A stretch of 64,000 bases of DNA from Pantoea sp. BAV 3049 (GCF_009765445.1 NZ_WHOY01000031.1:1304959-1368958); one strand, 5' to 3'. Positions 22,461 to 33,659 are shown, numbered from the stretch's first letter. Program-made: numbers and translations. The notes: a model not told the origin generated them from the letters alone.

Positions 22461-24851
22461 TCAGAAATGGCCAAGCTGGGTGCGGCTGATAATTTCATCC
22501 TGAACCTCGCGGCTGAGTTCGACGAAGAAAGCGCTGTAACCTGCCACCCTGATCATCAGATTGCGAAACTGCTCCGGGTTTTCCTGGGCCTTGCGCAGCG
22601 TCTCATTGTCCACATAGCTGAACTGCATCTGGGCGTTGCCCAACATGCTGGCACTGCGCAGCAGGGTAATTAACCCCTGCTCGCCTTCCATCGTATCCAG
22701 AATGCCATGCAGTAACTTGAAGTTATGCACCATGCCGATTTCCATCTCTTCAACATTGATGCGGCCAACGGAATTCACAATGGCTGTCGGACCGGCGAAG
22801 TCCGTTTGCTGAGAAGGACTGATGCCATCCGCCAGCGGCATTCCAGCCAGACGTCCGCTGGGAAGTGCACCTGTCGCCATGCCGCAAGGCGTATTGTTAG
22901 AAATTGACAATGTGCCGTGGGTAAACGGCCCATAGAGCATTTGATACTGCCGGTGTTCATTTTCAATGAAGCGGATCAGATCGCGGGCAATCAGATCAAC
23001 CTCTTCAATATCATTACCGAATTTTGCCACGTTCTTACAGGCTAAATGCAGCGCCTCATGTCCCTCAAAATTATCGCTCAGTGCCTGTACCATTTCCTCC
23101 GGAGTGACCTGCTGCTGGCGGTAGACCAGCTCACGCATCGCCATCATCGCATTGGCATAATCCGCCATGCCGGTCCAGATCAGGCCAGGACCATTATTCA
23201 CCATCGCTCCGCCGTGCATCACATCTTTGCCCTGTTCCACGCAGCCTTCCACCAGGCAGGAGATGAAGGGTTTTGGTGCCAGACGTTTGTGCAGCTTCTG
23301 CACTATCAGTGTCGCCCGGGCTGCCTGATGCACAACATGACTGAGCTGCTGTTTCACAGCGGATTCAAAAGCGTCATAAGTGGTCAGCATATGCGGCTCA
23401 CCGCTCTGCGGCCCAACCTGAGAACCACTGGCGGTCCTGCCGTTATTCAGGGCAAGTTCAATCGCACAGGTGAAGGTGGTATATCCAACGGAGGTCCACT
23501 GATAGATGCGACCGGAACGCTGTGGCTCCACGCAGCCCATCAGGCAATAATCGCGGGCATCTTCGTAATCGAACCCTTTACGCAACATCATTTTGATGTG
23601 GGCATCATCGAAATGGCAGGCCGGGAAACCAATCCCCGCGCGGATCACTTCCACAATTTTACGCATAAACGGCTGTGGTGACTGATTATGAATACGTACC
23701 GCCAGGCTGGGCTGATAGATTTTCAGCTTGCGTGAGCAGTCCATAATCAGCAGCGAAAGAGGATTGGTTGCATCGCCACCCTCACGTTTTTGCCCACCAA
23801 CCACCAGGTTGACAAAAGGCTGATAGCCCGCAAAATACATCGCCGAAGAAGCACTGCAGATCCACAGGCATTCGGACATTTTGATCATCCAACAGCACAA
23901 CAGCTCTTCTGCCTGCTCCAGAGTCAGGCGACCCGCAGCCAGATCCGCTTCCAGTAAAGGCCACAAGTATTGATCCACGCGGCCAAGCGAGATGCCGGTT
24001 TGATTCTCTTCAAGAATAAACAGTGACTGGGCAAACCAGATAGCCTGCAGAGCTTCGTGAAAGTTTGCCGGCGGGTGTTCAGGCACGCGACGGCAGATAG
24101 CCGATAGTGCTTCCAGTTCAGCTTTGCGCTGTGCAGATGAGGTCTGCTGTGCCCGCTGCTGCGCATAGTCTGCGTAGCGGTGCGCATAGTCAGTGACGCC
24201 CTGACAGGTTTCAATAATGGCTTCGTAAAAATACTGTTTTTCCTGATCCTCAGGACAGGTTGATGACAGGTGGCTCAGCGCCTCACGCGCCTCCTCCCGT
24301 ACGCCACCCAACCCTTTTTTCAGCAAAATAATGTCGTAACCCGGGCAGGTATCGCCGCCGCCATTTTGGGTTTTGATGCTTAAATCGCAAATTCCGTCAT
24401 CGGTGCTCCACTCCCACAGCCCGGCATGACGAAGTTGGGTTTCGGCCATCTCATCCAGAGAACGCCCCTGCCAGAAGGGAAAAATGTCTTCACGCAGTTC
24501 ACGTTTAACGTCTTCACTGATTACGTAAGGATCCTGAGCCCGCGTGGACATGCTGTCCAGCTCATCGGCTACCCAGCGCCAGGCAATTTCCGGCGAGACT
24601 TCTCCTCCACGAGCAGCTCCGGCAGGATGACTGATGATCAGTTCATCATCCTCGATTACCAGCGGTGCAATTTGACAGGCACGACGAAATGCCATAGCCC
24701 GCAACAACAAAGTTGGCATTCCAGGATAATTGCGGTAAATCTCGGTTACTGCACGGGCACGTGAGGCGGAAATAAAAGGTTTGGCCTGTAAATAACGTTC
24801 ACGCAAGCTCGAAATTCTTGGCAGGAGAGAAGTATCTGAAATCGTAGTCAT
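22461..24851 (-). CDS. cutC: CutC-type glycyl radical enzyme, choline trimethylamine-lyase
   Basis: Predicted to cleave choline anaerobically to trimethylamine and acetaldehyde. The 796-residue protein carries the catalytic pair in GCVEPQ (Cys440, Glu442) and the C-terminal glycyl radical loop RVAGYSAFF (Gly771, 25 residues from the end). Against Desulfovibrio alaskensis CutC numbering as I recall it, a constant offset of 49 places Asp216, Trp379, Phe389, Phe395, Thr502 and Tyr506 on Asp167, Trp330, Phe340, Phe346, Thr453 and Tyr457, all identical; Tyr208 is not matched. It lacks the long N-terminal extension of Klebsiella-type CutC. Its start overlaps the upstream SMR gene by four bases. Another quaternary-amine substrate remains possible. 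Confidence 0.87.
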   Translation of the reverse strand: MTTISDTSLLPRISSLRERYLQAKPFISASRARAVTEIYRNYPGMPTLLLRAMAFRRACQIAPLVIEDDELIISHPAGAARGGEVSPEIAWRWVADELDSMSTRAQDPYVISEDVKRELREDIFPFWQGRSLDEMAETQLRHAGLWEWSTDDGICDLSIKTQNGGGDTCPGYDIILLKKGLGGVREEAREALSHLSSTCPEDQEKQYFYEAIIETCQGVTDYAHRYADYAQQRAQQTSSAQRKAELEALSAICRRVPEHPPANFHEALQAIWFAQSLFILEENQTGISLGRVDQYLWPLLEADLAAGRLTLEQAEELLCCWMIKMSECLWICSASSAMYFAGYQPFVNLVVGGQKREGGDATNPLSLLIMDCSRKLKIYQPSLAVRIHNQSPQPFMRKIVEVIRAGIGFPACHFDDAHIKMMLRKGFDYEDARDYCLMGCVEPQRSGRIYQWTSVGYTTFTCAIELALNNGRTASGSQVGPQSGEPHMLTTYDAFESAVKQQLSHVVHQAARATLIVQKLHKRLAPKPFISCLVEGCVEQGKDVMHGGAMVNNGPGLIWTGMADYANAMMAMRELVYRQQQVTPEEMVQALSDNFEGHEALHLACKNVAKFGNDIEEVDLIARDLIRFIENEHRQYQMLYGPFTHGTLSISNNTPCGMATGALPSGRLAGMPLADGISPSQQTDFAGPTAIVNSVGRINVEEMEIGMVHNFKLLHGILDTMEGEQGLITLLRSASMLGNAQMQFSYVDNETLRKAQENPEQFRNLMIRVAGYSAFFVELSREVQDEIISRTQLGHF

Positions 24852-25177
24852 TTATATAACCCCATAATCACACAGCCAGCGACGATTAAAGCGATGCCGA
24901 GCATGCCGTATTTATCCATCTTCTGACGGAAGATCATTACCCCGACCAGGCTAATGAGCACAATCCCCAGTCCACACCATAATGCGTATGTCAGGCCAAT
25001 GGATAACACCACCATCGCTTTTGAAAGTGAAAGGAAACAGAAGAAGTACAGGACTATTACGCCAAGCGTCATCCCCACGCGACGGAAGTCATTTGTTTTT
25101 GGCAGCAAGCTGGTAGCCACGACTTCTAATACAATCGCCAAAAATAACCAAAGGAAGCCCGCTAAAGTAATGCTCAT
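24848..25177 (-). CDS. Small multidrug resistance (SMR) family transporter subunit
   Basis: A 109-residue, four-helix SMR/EmrE-type protein. The essential membrane glutamate is at position 18 (AIVLEVVATSLL) and the signature TYALWCGLGIV is in helix 3. The stop codon overlaps the cutC start (ATGA) and the start overlaps the stop of the other SMR gene, so all four genes are one translationally coupled operon. SMR proteins carry quaternary cations, so export of trimethylamine or exchange of choline-like compounds is plausible. With its neighbour it may form a heterodimer as MdtI/MdtJ do. Confidence 0.88.
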   Translation of the reverse strand: MSITLAGFLWLFLAIVLEVVATSLLPKTNDFRRVGMTLGVIVLYFFCFLSLSKAMVVLSIGLTYALWCGLGIVLISLVGVMIFRQKMDKYGMLGIALIVAGCVIMGLYK

Positions 25178-25542
25178 GATTTATTCTCCTGCGCAGAAGG
25201 GATGTCTTCCTCACTTTTTGCGAGCAAATTAATCACTAACACGCCCGAAATAATCAGCACCATGCCGCAAACACCTGCGAGGCTCAGCGCGGCACCAAAC
25301 AGAAACCGGTTAATCAGTGAAGTGGCGACAATGCCTGCGCCTGACCATAATGCATAAGCAAGGCCAATCGGAATTTTTTTCAGGGACCGTGTCAGCAGGT
25401 AATAAGAGCAGATATAGGCAGTCAGCGCTCCGACGGCAGGCAGTAAGTTTGTCATACCGCTGGATAACCCCAGCAGTGTAGTCCCGGTTATTTCCGTTAT
25501 TACGGCAAAGACCAGGAACCAGGAGTATCTATCATTAGCCAT
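25174..25542 (-). CDS. SMR family transporter subunit, first gene of the cut operon
   Basis: A 122-residue SMR protein with the conserved glutamate at position 17 (VITEITGTTLL), the helix 3 motif AYALWSGAGIV and a charged C-terminal tail (LLAKSEEDIPSAQENKS) longer than EmrE. The ATG at 25540-25542 follows GGTG. Paired unequal SMR genes usually encode heterodimers. No regulator gene accompanies the operon, and the roughly 260-base AT-rich upstream region holds no promoter I can assign firmly. Confidence 0.87.
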   Translation of the reverse strand: MANDRYSWFLVFAVITEITGTTLLGLSSGMTNLLPAVGALTAYICSYYLLTRSLKKIPIGLAYALWSGAGIVATSLINRFLFGAALSLAGVCGMVLIISGVLVINLLAKSEEDIPSAQENKS

Positions 25543-25712
25543 ATTTCACCCAAGCAATTTAAAACATTGCATTAACATTCAACGAAGAACTATAAATATT
25601 ATGCGTTATTTATTTCCCGATTAACTTTATCAGTAAGGCTGTCAATCCTTTTTAAACCAGGTAAAATTCGACAGTTGAAGATAAAGAATTCATGACCTCA
25701 GACAATAAAAAT

Positions 25713-25743
25713 AAAAAAAGCCGCCAATAAAAATATGACGGCT
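25713..25743 (-). terminator. djlA terminator
   Basis: On the minus strand AGCCG (complement 25739-25743) pairs with CGGCT (complement 25719-25723) across a loop of about 15 bases, followed by a T-rich tract (complement 25713-25719). It lies about 60 bases after djlA and ahead of the cut operon, insulating the two. Confidence 0.75.
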
Positions 25744-25805
25744 GTTTGATTATTCACATAAATATAAAGAGAAGGGAGAGGCTCTTCCTTCTCAGTAATC
25801 GAAAG

Positions 25806-26633
25806 CTATTTAAACCCTTTTTCGCGCTTTATCAGGTCATAAGCGGCCTGAATTTCCTGCGCTTTCTGCTTGGCCATCTCCATCATCTGCGGAGGTAATC
25901 CTTTCGCCACCAGCTTGTCCGGGTGATGTTCACTCATCAGCTTGCGGTAGGCACGTTTAATGGTGGCACTATCGTCACTGCTTTTTACGCCCAGCACGCT
26001 GCAGGCATCTTCCAGAGTCGGCCCACGCTGCCCGGGATTGAAGCCTCCCTGCGAGCCGCTACCGCCCCAGGACTGCCCACCGCCGCCAAACTGCTGGCCG
26101 CCTTCCATCATCCGCAGGAACTGATCGAACTGAGTGCGCGAAATCCCTAACTCTTCGGCAATTACGTACAGCACCTGCCTCTCGTTTGGATGCAGCGAGC
26201 CGTCGGCAAACGCGGCCTGGATCTGAATTTCCAGAAACATCCTAATCAGATCAAAGCGACCAAAACAGGCGCTGCGTAATTCCCGCAATTTATTGCGCAG
26301 CGGATAGTCTCCCTCTTTACCTTCGCGGAACGCGCGCTGGGCCGAGGTTCTGGCTTCACCGTGCAGCTGCATGCGATCCATCAGCAGGGAAGCCATCTGT
26401 ATATCCGCATCGGTCACCCGCCCTTTCGATTTGGTCAGATGGCCCATAACCTGAAAAGTGGTGCGGAAAAACAGCGTTTGTCTGGTTTGTTGATTGGTGA
26501 AATAGCCCTGCCCCTGGACCGCCCGCGCCTTATCAATCAGGTGGCCAATCAGCAGGCCAAACGCTAACCCCCAAAAGCCTGTGCCGCTTAACAAACCCAG
26601 CACAAGCCCAATTACTTTTCCCCAATAGCGCAT
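25806..26633 (-). CDS. djlA: Membrane-anchored DnaJ-like co-chaperone DjlA
   Basis: Type III J-domain protein anchored in the inner membrane. It has one N-terminal transmembrane helix rich in glycine ([20 protein letters not shown]), a central TerB-like domain, a Gly/Gln-rich linker (about residues 180-205) and a C-terminal J domain with HPD (EHHPDKL). The 275 residues match the family. It works with DnaK and modulates the Rcs envelope response in E. coli. It is divergent from lptD, as usual. Confidence 0.96.
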   Translation of the reverse strand: MRYWGKVIGLVLGLLSGTGFWGLAFGLLIGHLIDKARAVQGQGYFTNQQTRQTLFFRTTFQVMGHLTKSKGRVTDADIQMASLLMDRMQLHGEARTSAQRAFREGKEGDYPLRNKLRELRSACFGRFDLIRMFLEIQIQAAFADGSLHPNERQVLYVIAEELGISRTQFDQFLRMMEGGQQFGGGGQSWGGSGSQGGFNPGQRGPTLEDACSVLGVKSSDDSATIKRAYRKLMSEHHPDKLVAKGLPPQMMEMAKQKAQEIQAAYDLIKREKGFK

Positions 26634-26861
26634 ATACTCCTCAATTCGCCATGCTGAAGGCTAAAAATTGCATTATCATACCTGTCATTTATCTCAGAGC
26701 CTAACGGCAACGCGGTCAAACCATCAGGCGTTACCCAACCATTTTCACATCTTCAATTTGAAAGATGAAGGGTATAACACTAGCGCAACGCAGTTGAGTA
26801 CGTTAGTCTCTGACCGTTTGTCGGCATGATGCCAGCTATCACGGAATTTTCGATACCGCGT

Positions 26862-29228
26862 ATGAAAAAACGATTACCTACTTTGCTGGCCACGCTTATC
26901 GGTACAGCGCTTTACAGCCAGCAGGGTCTGGCCGACGACCTCGCATCGCAGTGTATGCTGGGTGTCCCAAGCTATAACCGTCCTCTGGTACAGGGAAAAA
27001 ATACTAACCAGCTGCCGGTAACGATCAACGCGGATAACGCTAAAGGCAATTATCCTGATAACGCCGTATTCACGGGCAAGGTTGATATAGAACAGGGCAA
27101 CAGCCGCCTGCAGTCCGATGAAGTGCAGCTGCACCAGAAGCAGCAGCCGGGCGAAACCACGCCGGTCCGCACCGTCGACGCGCTAGGTAATGTGCACTAT
27201 GACGACAATCAGGTCATCCTGAAAGGTCCGAAAGGCTGGTCAAACCTCAACACCAAAGACACCAACGTCTGGGATGGCAATTACCAAATGGTTGGCCGTC
27301 AGGGCCGTGGTACTGGCGATCAGATGAAGCTACGCGGGCAAAACCGCTACACCATTCTGGAAAACGGTACCTTTACCTCCTGTCTGCCTGGCGATAACAG
27401 CTGGAGCGTGGCGGGGACAGAGGTGATTGAAGACCGCGAAGAGCAGGTGGCCGAAATCTGGAACGCCCGCTTTAAAATTGGCGCAGTCCCGGTGCTGTAC
27501 AGCCCGTATCTGCAACTGCCCATTGGCGACCGTCGCCGCTCCGGTTTTCTGATCCCAAATGCCAAATATGGCAGTTCCAACGGGTTTGAGTTCATACTGC
27601 CCTATTACTGGAACATTGCGCCACAGGCCGATGCCACCATCACGCCGCATTACATGAGTAATCGTGGCCTGCAGCTGCAGAACGAATTCCGCTATCTGAC
27701 CAAAGCCGGTGCCGGCCTGATGGAGTTTGATTATCTGCCATCAGATGACCAGTACACCAAAGATGCCGCCGCCCGTGGTCTCACTAACGACAAAGATTCT
27801 GACCGCTGGATGTTCTTCTGGCGGCACTCCGGCGTCTACGATCAACACTGGCGTTTCAACGTCGACTACACCAAGGTCAGTGATGTTTATTACTTCACCG
27901 ACCTGGATTCGCCGTATGCCAACTCCACCGATGGCTATGTGACGCAGAAATTCAGCGTGGGCTATGCCGAGAAAAACTGGGATGCAACGTTATCAACCAA
28001 GCAGTTCCAGATTTTCTCCACCCAGTCCAGTAACGATGTTTATCGCGCTGAGCCGCAGTTCGACTTCAACTACTACAAGAACGATGTCGGTCCTTTCGAT
28101 ACCCATCTGTACGCTCAGGCGGTGAAATTCACCAACGTTAACGAAGAGTATCCGGATGCCACCCGTCTGCACCTGGAACCGACGATTAACCTGCCGCTGT
28201 CTAACCGTTGGGGCAGCCTGAATACCGAAGCGAAACTGCTGGCTACTCATTACCAGCAGGATGATATCGACTACTGGAACGAGAACGTGGACACCAGCAA
28301 AGTTAACCAGCTGAAAAGCAGTGTTAACCGCGTCATGCCGCAGTTCAAGGTCGACGGCAAGATGGTCTTCGACCGTGATATGGACTGGTCACCGGGCTAC
28401 ACGCAGACGCTGGAACCGCGTTTGCAGTACCTCTATATCCCTTATCGCGACCAGAGTGATATCCGCGCTTACGACTCCACTCTGCTGCAAAGTGACTTTA
28501 CCGGCCTGTTCCGCGATCGCACTTACAGTGGTCTGGATCGTATCGCTTCCGCCAACCAGATCACCAGCGGCGTGACCACGCGAATATTTGATAACGATCT
28601 GGTTGAACGTTTTAATGCTTCTGTGGGTCAAATCTACTCGTTTACTCCATCCCGTACCGGACTGGAGACCGCAGACACCGACGATCGCGGCAGCATTGAG
28701 TGGGCAGGTGACACTTACTGGAAGATTAGCGATCGCTGGAATGCCCGCGGTGGTGTGCAGTACGACACGAGCCTGAACGAAGTGTCGCAAGGAAGTGCGG
28801 TACTGGAATATCGTCGTGATGCAGACCGTATGGTGCAGCTGAACTACCGCTACACCAGCCCGGAATACATTCAGCAGACGCTGAGCCAGATTACCAACCC
28901 TGGCTACCAACAGGGGATCTCGCAGGTGGGTGCAACAGCCAGCTGGCCGATTGCCGATTCCTGGTCAGTGGTGGGCGCGTGGTATTACGATACCAAAGCG
29001 AAACAGCCAGCCGATCAGCTGCTTGGCCTGCAGTACAGTTCCTGCTGTTATGCGATCCGTCTGGGATACGAACGTAAAATCACCAGTTGGGATACCCTTA
29101 ACAGCAAAAGTAATTACGACAACAAAATCTCATTCAACATTGAGCTTCGGGGCCTGAGTCCGTCTTACAGCCTGGGTACCGGTGAAATGCTGCGTCAGGG
29201 CATCCTGCCTTATCAGCGCTCCTTCTGA
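26862..29228 (+). CDS. lptD: LPS-assembly outer-membrane protein LptD
   Basis: Essential beta-barrel that with LptE inserts lipopolysaccharide in the outer leaflet. The chosen ATG at 26862 ([19 protein letters not shown]) starts the signal peptide and gives 788 residues (E. coli 784). An N-terminal OstA/LptA-like jellyroll is followed by the barrel. The disulfide cysteines are visible: Cys31 (ASQCML), one in TSCLPG and the adjacent pair in SSCCYA. It is followed by surA, whose product helps fold it. The frame opens upstream at 26826 but the extension would precede the signal sequence. Confidence 0.96.
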   Translation: MKKRLPTLLATLIGTALYSQQGLADDLASQCMLGVPSYNRPLVQGKNTNQLPVTINADNAKGNYPDNAVFTGKVDIEQGNSRLQSDEVQLHQKQQPGETTPVRTVDALGNVHYDDNQVILKGPKGWSNLNTKDTNVWDGNYQMVGRQGRGTGDQMKLRGQNRYTILENGTFTSCLPGDNSWSVAGTEVIEDREEQVAEIWNARFKIGAVPVLYSPYLQLPIGDRRRSGFLIPNAKYGSSNGFEFILPYYWNIAPQADATITPHYMSNRGLQLQNEFRYLTKAGAGLMEFDYLPSDDQYTKDAAARGLTNDKDSDRWMFFWRHSGVYDQHWRFNVDYTKVSDVYYFTDLDSPYANSTDGYVTQKFSVGYAEKNWDATLSTKQFQIFSTQSSNDVYRAEPQFDFNYYKNDVGPFDTHLYAQAVKFTNVNEEYPDATRLHLEPTINLPLSNRWGSLNTEAKLLATHYQQDDIDYWNENVDTSKVNQLKSSVNRVMPQFKVDGKMVFDRDMDWSPGYTQTLEPRLQYLYIPYRDQSDIRAYDSTLLQSDFTGLFRDRTYSGLDRIASANQITSGVTTRIFDNDLVERFNASVGQIYSFTPSRTGLETADTDDRGSIEWAGDTYWKISDRWNARGGVQYDTSLNEVSQGSAVLEYRRDADRMVQLNYRYTSPEYIQQTLSQITNPGYQQGISQVGATASWPIADSWSVVGAWYYDTKAKQPADQLLGLQYSSCCYAIRLGYERKITSWDTLNSKSNYDNKISFNIELRGLSPSYSLGTGEMLRQGILPYQRSF

Positions 29229-29282
29229 TGTTGTGATAAATAGTATGCAAACCCGCAGTGCGGATAGAAGAATGGAAAAAGT

Positions 29283-30578
29283 ATGAAGAACTGGAGAATG
29301 CTGATCCTTGGTGCAGCGCTGACAGCCAGCACCGCGTTTGCAGCCCCGCAGGTAGTTGATAAAGTCGCCGCTGTGGTCAACAACGGCGTGGTATTAGAGA
29401 GTGACGTCGACGGCATGGTGCAGTCGGTGAAAAGTCAGGCTCAGGAAGCTGGCCAGCAGCTTCCTGATGATAAAACCCTGCGCCACCAGGTGGTTGAACG
29501 TCTGGTGATGGATAACATTCTGCTGCAGATGGCCCGGCAGGGCGGCATCCAGATTCAGGATGCTCAGGTCGACCAGGCGATTGCTAATATCGCCCAGCAA
29601 AACAAATTGACCGTAGATCAGCTGCGTAGCCGCCTGGCTTACGACGGCATGAATTATGCTACCTATCGCGAGCAGATCCGCAAAGAGATGACGATTGCCG
29701 AAGTGCGTAACAACGAAGTGCGCCGCCGCATCACCATTCTGCCGCAGGAAGTGGATTCACTGGCGAAGCAGGTCTCTTCGCAGAACAATGCTTCTACCGA
29801 ACTGAACCTCAGCCACATTCTGCTGCCACTGCCGGAAAACCCGACTCAGCAGCAGGTCGACGATCAGGAAAAACTGGCTAACCAACTGGTCAGCGAAGCG
29901 AAAAGCGGCGGTGATTTCGGCAAACTGGCGATCACTTACTCCGCCGATCCGCAGGCGCTGAAAGGTGGCAACATGGGTTGGGGCCGTATACAGGAGCTGC
30001 CTTCCCTGTTCGCTCAGGCGCTGGTGACCGCTAAAAAAGGCGATATCATCGGCCCAATTCGTTCCGGCGTTGGCTTCCATATTCTGAAAGTTAACGATGT
30101 GCGTGGTGACAACCAGAGCATTTCGGTGACTGAAGTTCATGCCCGTCACATTCTGCTGAAGCCATCGCCGGTAATGACCGACGATCAGGCGCGTCAGAAA
30201 CTGGCTCAGGTTGCGGCTGATATCAACAGCGGCAAAACCACCTTTGCTCAGGCGGCGAAAGAACTCTCTCAGGATCCTGGCTCTGCGAACCAGGGCGGCG
30301 ATCTGGGCTGGAGCTCTCCGGAAGTCTTTGACCCGGCCTTCCGCGATGCCCTGCTGAAGCTGAAAAAAGGCCAGATGAGCAGCCCGGTTCACTCTTCCTT
30401 TGGCTGGCATCTGATTCAGCTGATGGATACCCGTCAGGTTGATAAAACAGATGCGGCGCAGAAAGAACGCGCTTATCGCCTGCTGTTCAATCGTAAGTTT
30501 GCTGAAGAAGCGCAGACCTGGATGCAGGAACAGCGTGCCTCGGCCTACGTGAAAATTCTGGATGTCAATGCTCAGTAA
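29283..30578 (+). CDS. surA: Periplasmic chaperone and peptidyl-prolyl isomerase SurA
   Basis: Main periplasmic chaperone for outer-membrane proteins. It has a signal peptide ([21 protein letters not shown]), an N-terminal chaperone domain, two parvulin-type PPIase domains (around residues 175-275 and 285-385; [11 protein letters not shown] and [12 protein letters not shown] mark their starts) and a short C-terminal helix. It has 431 residues (E. coli 428). The 3' end overlaps the pdxA start. Confidence 0.97.
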   Translation: MKNWRMLILGAALTASTAFAAPQVVDKVAAVVNNGVVLESDVDGMVQSVKSQAQEAGQQLPDDKTLRHQVVERLVMDNILLQMARQGGIQIQDAQVDQAIANIAQQNKLTVDQLRSRLAYDGMNYATYREQIRKEMTIAEVRNNEVRRRITILPQEVDSLAKQVSSQNNASTELNLSHILLPLPENPTQQQVDDQEKLANQLVSEAKSGGDFGKLAITYSADPQALKGGNMGWGRIQELPSLFAQALVTAKKGDIIGPIRSGVGFHILKVNDVRGDNQSISVTEVHARHILLKPSPVMTDDQARQKLAQVAADINSGKTTFAQAAKELSQDPGSANQGGDLGWSSPEVFDPAFRDALLKLKKGQMSSPVHSSFGWHLIQLMDTRQVDKTDAAQKERAYRLLFNRKFAEEAQTWMQEQRASAYVKILDVNAQ

Positions 30579-31560
30579 TCTGCGCGTGGTAATCACTCCC
30601 GGCGAACCTGCCGGGATTGGTCCTGATGTCACCCTGCAACTGGCCCAGGACGACTGGCCAGTTGAACTGGTGATCTGTGCCGATCCAGTTTTGCTGCGCG
30701 AACGTGCGGCAAAGCTGGGTTTACCCCTGACGCTACGGGAATATCAGCCCGGCGTTGCCGCCCAGCCTCAGGCGGCCGGTACGCTGACGGTGTTGCCCGT
30801 AGCCACCCCGCAGCCGGTCAAAGCCGGTGAACTGTGCGTGGCAAACAGCCATTATGTGCTGGAAACGCTGGCCAGAGCCTGTGACGGTTGCCTGAACGGC
30901 GAATTTGCCGCGCTGATCACCGGCCCGGTCCATAAAGGCGTGATCAACGATGCCGGTATCCCGTTCAGCGGTCATACTGAATTCTTTGCCGATCGCGCCA
31001 GCTGTTCGCGCGTGGTGATGATGCTCGCCACAGAGGAACTGCGTGTTGCGCTGGCAACCACGCATTTGCCGCTGAAGGATGTTTCTGCCAGCATCACCCG
31101 CGAGAGCCTGCACGAAGTGATCGGCATCCTGCATGCCGACCTGAAGAGCAAATTTGGCCTCACAACACCGCATATTTTTGTCTGCGGCCTGAATCCCCAT
31201 GCGGGAGAAGGCGGCCATATGGGCCGGGAAGAGATCGATGTGATCATTCCTGCGCTGGATGAGCTGCGCCAGCAAGGGATGCAGCTGACCGGTCCTCTTC
31301 CTGCGGACACGCTTTTCCAGCCAAAATATTTGCAGCATGCCGATGCGGTTCTGGCGATGTATCACGACCAGGGCCTGCCGGTGCTAAAATATCAGGGATT
31401 CGGTCGCGCGGTGAATATCACCCTTGGCCTGCCCTTTATCCGCACCTCCGTTGACCATGGCACCGCCTTAGAGCTGGCTGGCCTGGGCCACGCTGATGCG
31501 GGGAGCTTTGTTACGGCGCTTAACCTCGCCATCACCATGATCAAGAGCAGTAATGAATAA
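30568..31560 (+). CDS. pdxA: 4-hydroxythreonine-4-phosphate dehydrogenase
   Basis: NAD-dependent enzyme of pyridoxal 5'-phosphate synthesis. [14 protein letters not shown] at the N-terminus, the metal-binding histidines in [20 protein letters not shown] and [14 protein letters not shown] identify it. I prefer ATG 30568 (M-L-S-N-L-R, six residues before VVITPG as in E. coli), giving 330 residues; ATG 30562 is two codons upstream in frame and cannot be excluded. It overlaps surA by 11 bases and rsmA by 8. Confidence 0.95.
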   Translation: MLSNLRVVITPGEPAGIGPDVTLQLAQDDWPVELVICADPVLLRERAAKLGLPLTLREYQPGVAAQPQAAGTLTVLPVATPQPVKAGELCVANSHYVLETLARACDGCLNGEFAALITGPVHKGVINDAGIPFSGHTEFFADRASCSRVVMMLATEELRVALATTHLPLKDVSASITRESLHEVIGILHADLKSKFGLTTPHIFVCGLNPHAGEGGHMGREEIDVIIPALDELRQQGMQLTGPLPADTLFQPKYLQHADAVLAMYHDQGLPVLKYQGFGRAVNITLGLPFIRTSVDHGTALELAGLGHADAGSFVTALNLAITMIKSSNE

Positions 31561-32374
31561 TCGCGTCCATCAGGGCCACTTTGCCCGCAAACGTTTCGGA
31601 CAGAACTTCCTTAACGACCAGTACATTATCGACAGCATCGTCTCCGCTATTCATCCGCAGTCCGGCGAGGCGGTCGTTGAGATCGGTCCCGGTCTGGGGG
31701 CGTTAACCGAACCGGTTGGCGAGCGTCTGGACGCCATGACGGTCATCGAACTTGACCGCGATCTGGCGGCCCGTTTACAGACCCACCCTTTTCTGGGGCC
31801 GAAGCTGACCATTTTCCAGCAGGATGCCATGACCTTTGACTTCGCGGAATTAGCCCGAGAGAAAGGCCAGTCCCTGCGCGTGTTTGGTAACCTGCCTTAC
31901 AACATCTCTACCCCGTTGATGTTCCACCTTTTCAGCTATACTGATGCGATCCGCGATATGCACTTCATGTTGCAGAAAGAGGTGGTTAACCGTCTGGTTG
32001 CCGGTCCAGGCAGCAAAGCCTATGGCCGCCTGACGGTAATGGCACAGTACTACTGTCAGGTGATCCCGGTCCTGGAAGTACCGCCTGAATCCTTTACCCC
32101 GGCGCCAAAAGTGGACTCCGCCGTGGTGCGTCTGGTACCTCATGCCAACATTCCTCATCCGGTACAGGATATTCGCACCCTGAGCAGGATCACTACTGAA
32201 GCTTTTGGTAAGCGTCGCAAAACGCTGCGCAACAGCCTCGGCCACCTGTTCTCGCTGGAGGCCCTGCAGGAGATGAATATCGACCCGACTTTGCGGGCAG
32301 AAAACATCTCCGTGGCACAATACTGCCAGCTGGCTAACTGGCTGACTGCGCATCCACAGCCGCAGGAGAACTAA
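31553..32374 (+). CDS. rsmA: 16S rRNA dimethyladenosine transferase (KsgA)
   Basis: Dimethylates A1518 and A1519 near the 3' end of 16S rRNA in late 30S assembly; loss gives kasugamycin resistance. It has the SAM-binding motif [12 protein letters not shown], the catalytic NLPYN and a KRF/RKT-rich C-terminal domain ([14 protein letters not shown]). The 273 residues equal the E. coli length. It overlaps the end of pdxA, and apaG follows after three bases. Confidence 0.97.
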   Translation: MNNRVHQGHFARKRFGQNFLNDQYIIDSIVSAIHPQSGEAVVEIGPGLGALTEPVGERLDAMTVIELDRDLAARLQTHPFLGPKLTIFQQDAMTFDFAELAREKGQSLRVFGNLPYNISTPLMFHLFSYTDAIRDMHFMLQKEVVNRLVAGPGSKAYGRLTVMAQYYCQVIPVLEVPPESFTPAPKVDSAVVRLVPHANIPHPVQDIRTLSRITTEAFGKRRKTLRNSLGHLFSLEALQEMNIDPTLRAENISVAQYCQLANWLTAHPQPQEN

Positions 32375-32377
32375 CGA

Positions 32378-32755
32378 ATGATTGATACGCCCCGTGTTTG
32401 TGTACAGGTGCAGAGTGCCTGGATTCCGTCACAGTCTGTTCCGGAAGAAGACCGCTACGTTTTTGCCTACACCATCACAATCCGCAATCTGGGGCGTACC
32501 GCCGTGCAGCTGCTGGGCCGTTACTGGCTGATCACTAACGGCAACGGCCGTGAAACCGAAGTGCAGGGAGAAGGTGTGGTCGGCGAACAGCCCCTCATCC
32601 AGCCCGGCGGCGAATTTCAGTACACCAGCGGCGCGGTGATCGAGACGCCGATGGGCACCATGCAGGGTCATTACGAAATGATCGACAGCGAGGGAAAAAC
32701 CTTCCAGGTTGAGATCCCGGTGTTCAGGCTGGCTATCGCCAGCCATATCCACTAA
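32378..32755 (+). CDS. apaG: ApaG (CorD) protein
   Basis: Small protein of the ApaG/DUF525 fold (fibronectin III-like), 125 residues, the same length as in E. coli. Conserved blocks include [31 protein letters not shown] and [11 protein letters not shown]. Its role is not firmly known; it has been linked to magnesium/cobalt resistance and lies in the rsmA-apaGH operon in many bacteria. Confidence 0.96.
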   Translation: MIDTPRVCVQVQSAWIPSQSVPEEDRYVFAYTITIRNLGRTAVQLLGRYWLITNGNGRETEVQGEGVVGEQPLIQPGGEFQYTSGAVIETPMGTMQGHYEMIDSEGKTFQVEIPVFRLAIASHIH

Positions 32756-32809
32756 TTATCTCCAGCGGCTGGCCCTTTGCGGCCTTGCAGCTCAGCTCCG
32801 GACAGATTG

Positions 32810-33640
32810 ATGAGTACTTATCTGATTGGCGACATTCATGGTTGCTACGATGAACTGCAGTCCCTGCTGAAGCAGGTTGATTTCGATCCTGAGCAGGATA
32901 CGCTGTGGCTGACTGGCGACCTGGTCGCACGCGGGCCTGGCTCACTGGAAGTCCTGCGTTTTGTTCGCTCACTCGGCGAGGCGGTGAAGATCGTTCTGGG
33001 TAATCACGATCTGCATCTGCTGGCCGTCTTTGCGGGGATCAGCCGTAATAAACCGAAAGATCGCCTGACCACGCTGCTTGAAGCTGAAGATGCTGACGAG
33101 CTGATTAACTGGCTCCGTCGCCAGCCTTTGCTGCAGGTTGATGAAGAGAAAAAGCTGGTGATGGCCCATGCCGGGATCACGCCACAGTGGGATCTGGACA
33201 CGGCACAGGCCTGCGCCCGTGAAGTGGAAGCCGTGCTGTCCAGCGATACTTATCCTCTGTTTCTGGATGCCATGTACGGCGATATGCCCAGCAACTGGAC
33301 TCCTGAACTCAGCGGCTTGGCTCGCCTGCGCTTCAGTACCAATGCACTAACCAGAATGCGCTACTGCTTCCCCAACGGTCAGCTGGATATGATTTGTAAA
33401 GATACGCCGGAGTCTGCGCCACCGCCGTTGAAGCCGTGGTTCACCATTCCCGGACCGGTTTCCCGTGAATACACTATCGTATTCGGGCACTGGGCCTCGC
33501 TGGAAGGCAAAGGGACGCCGGAAGGCATTCTCGGGCTGGATACGGGGTGCTGCTGGGGAGGGTCGATGACCATGCTGCGCTGGGAAGATAAAGCGTGGTT
33601 TGTTCAGCCCTCTAACCGGGAACGGTCAGTCGAAGAGTAA
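32810..33640 (+). CDS. apaH: Diadenosine tetraphosphatase (symmetrical)
   Basis: Calcineurin-like metallophosphatase that hydrolyses Ap4A to two ADP and also removes Np4 RNA caps. Metal motifs are [22 protein letters not shown] and LGNHDLHLL, with a late histidine in [10 protein letters not shown]. The ATG at 32810 ([11 protein letters not shown]) gives 276 residues (E. coli 280); an upstream frame extension from 32777 is not conserved. It is the last gene of the lptD-apaH run. Confidence 0.96.
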   Translation: MSTYLIGDIHGCYDELQSLLKQVDFDPEQDTLWLTGDLVARGPGSLEVLRFVRSLGEAVKIVLGNHDLHLLAVFAGISRNKPKDRLTTLLEAEDADELINWLRRQPLLQVDEEKKLVMAHAGITPQWDLDTAQACAREVEAVLSSDTYPLFLDAMYGDMPSNWTPELSGLARLRFSTNALTRMRYCFPNGQLDMICKDTPESAPPPLKPWFTIPGPVSREYTIVFGHWASLEGKGTPEGILGLDTGCCWGGSMTMLRWEDKAWFVQPSNRERSVEE

Positions 33641-33659
33641 TCAGTGGGCAAGATAACGA

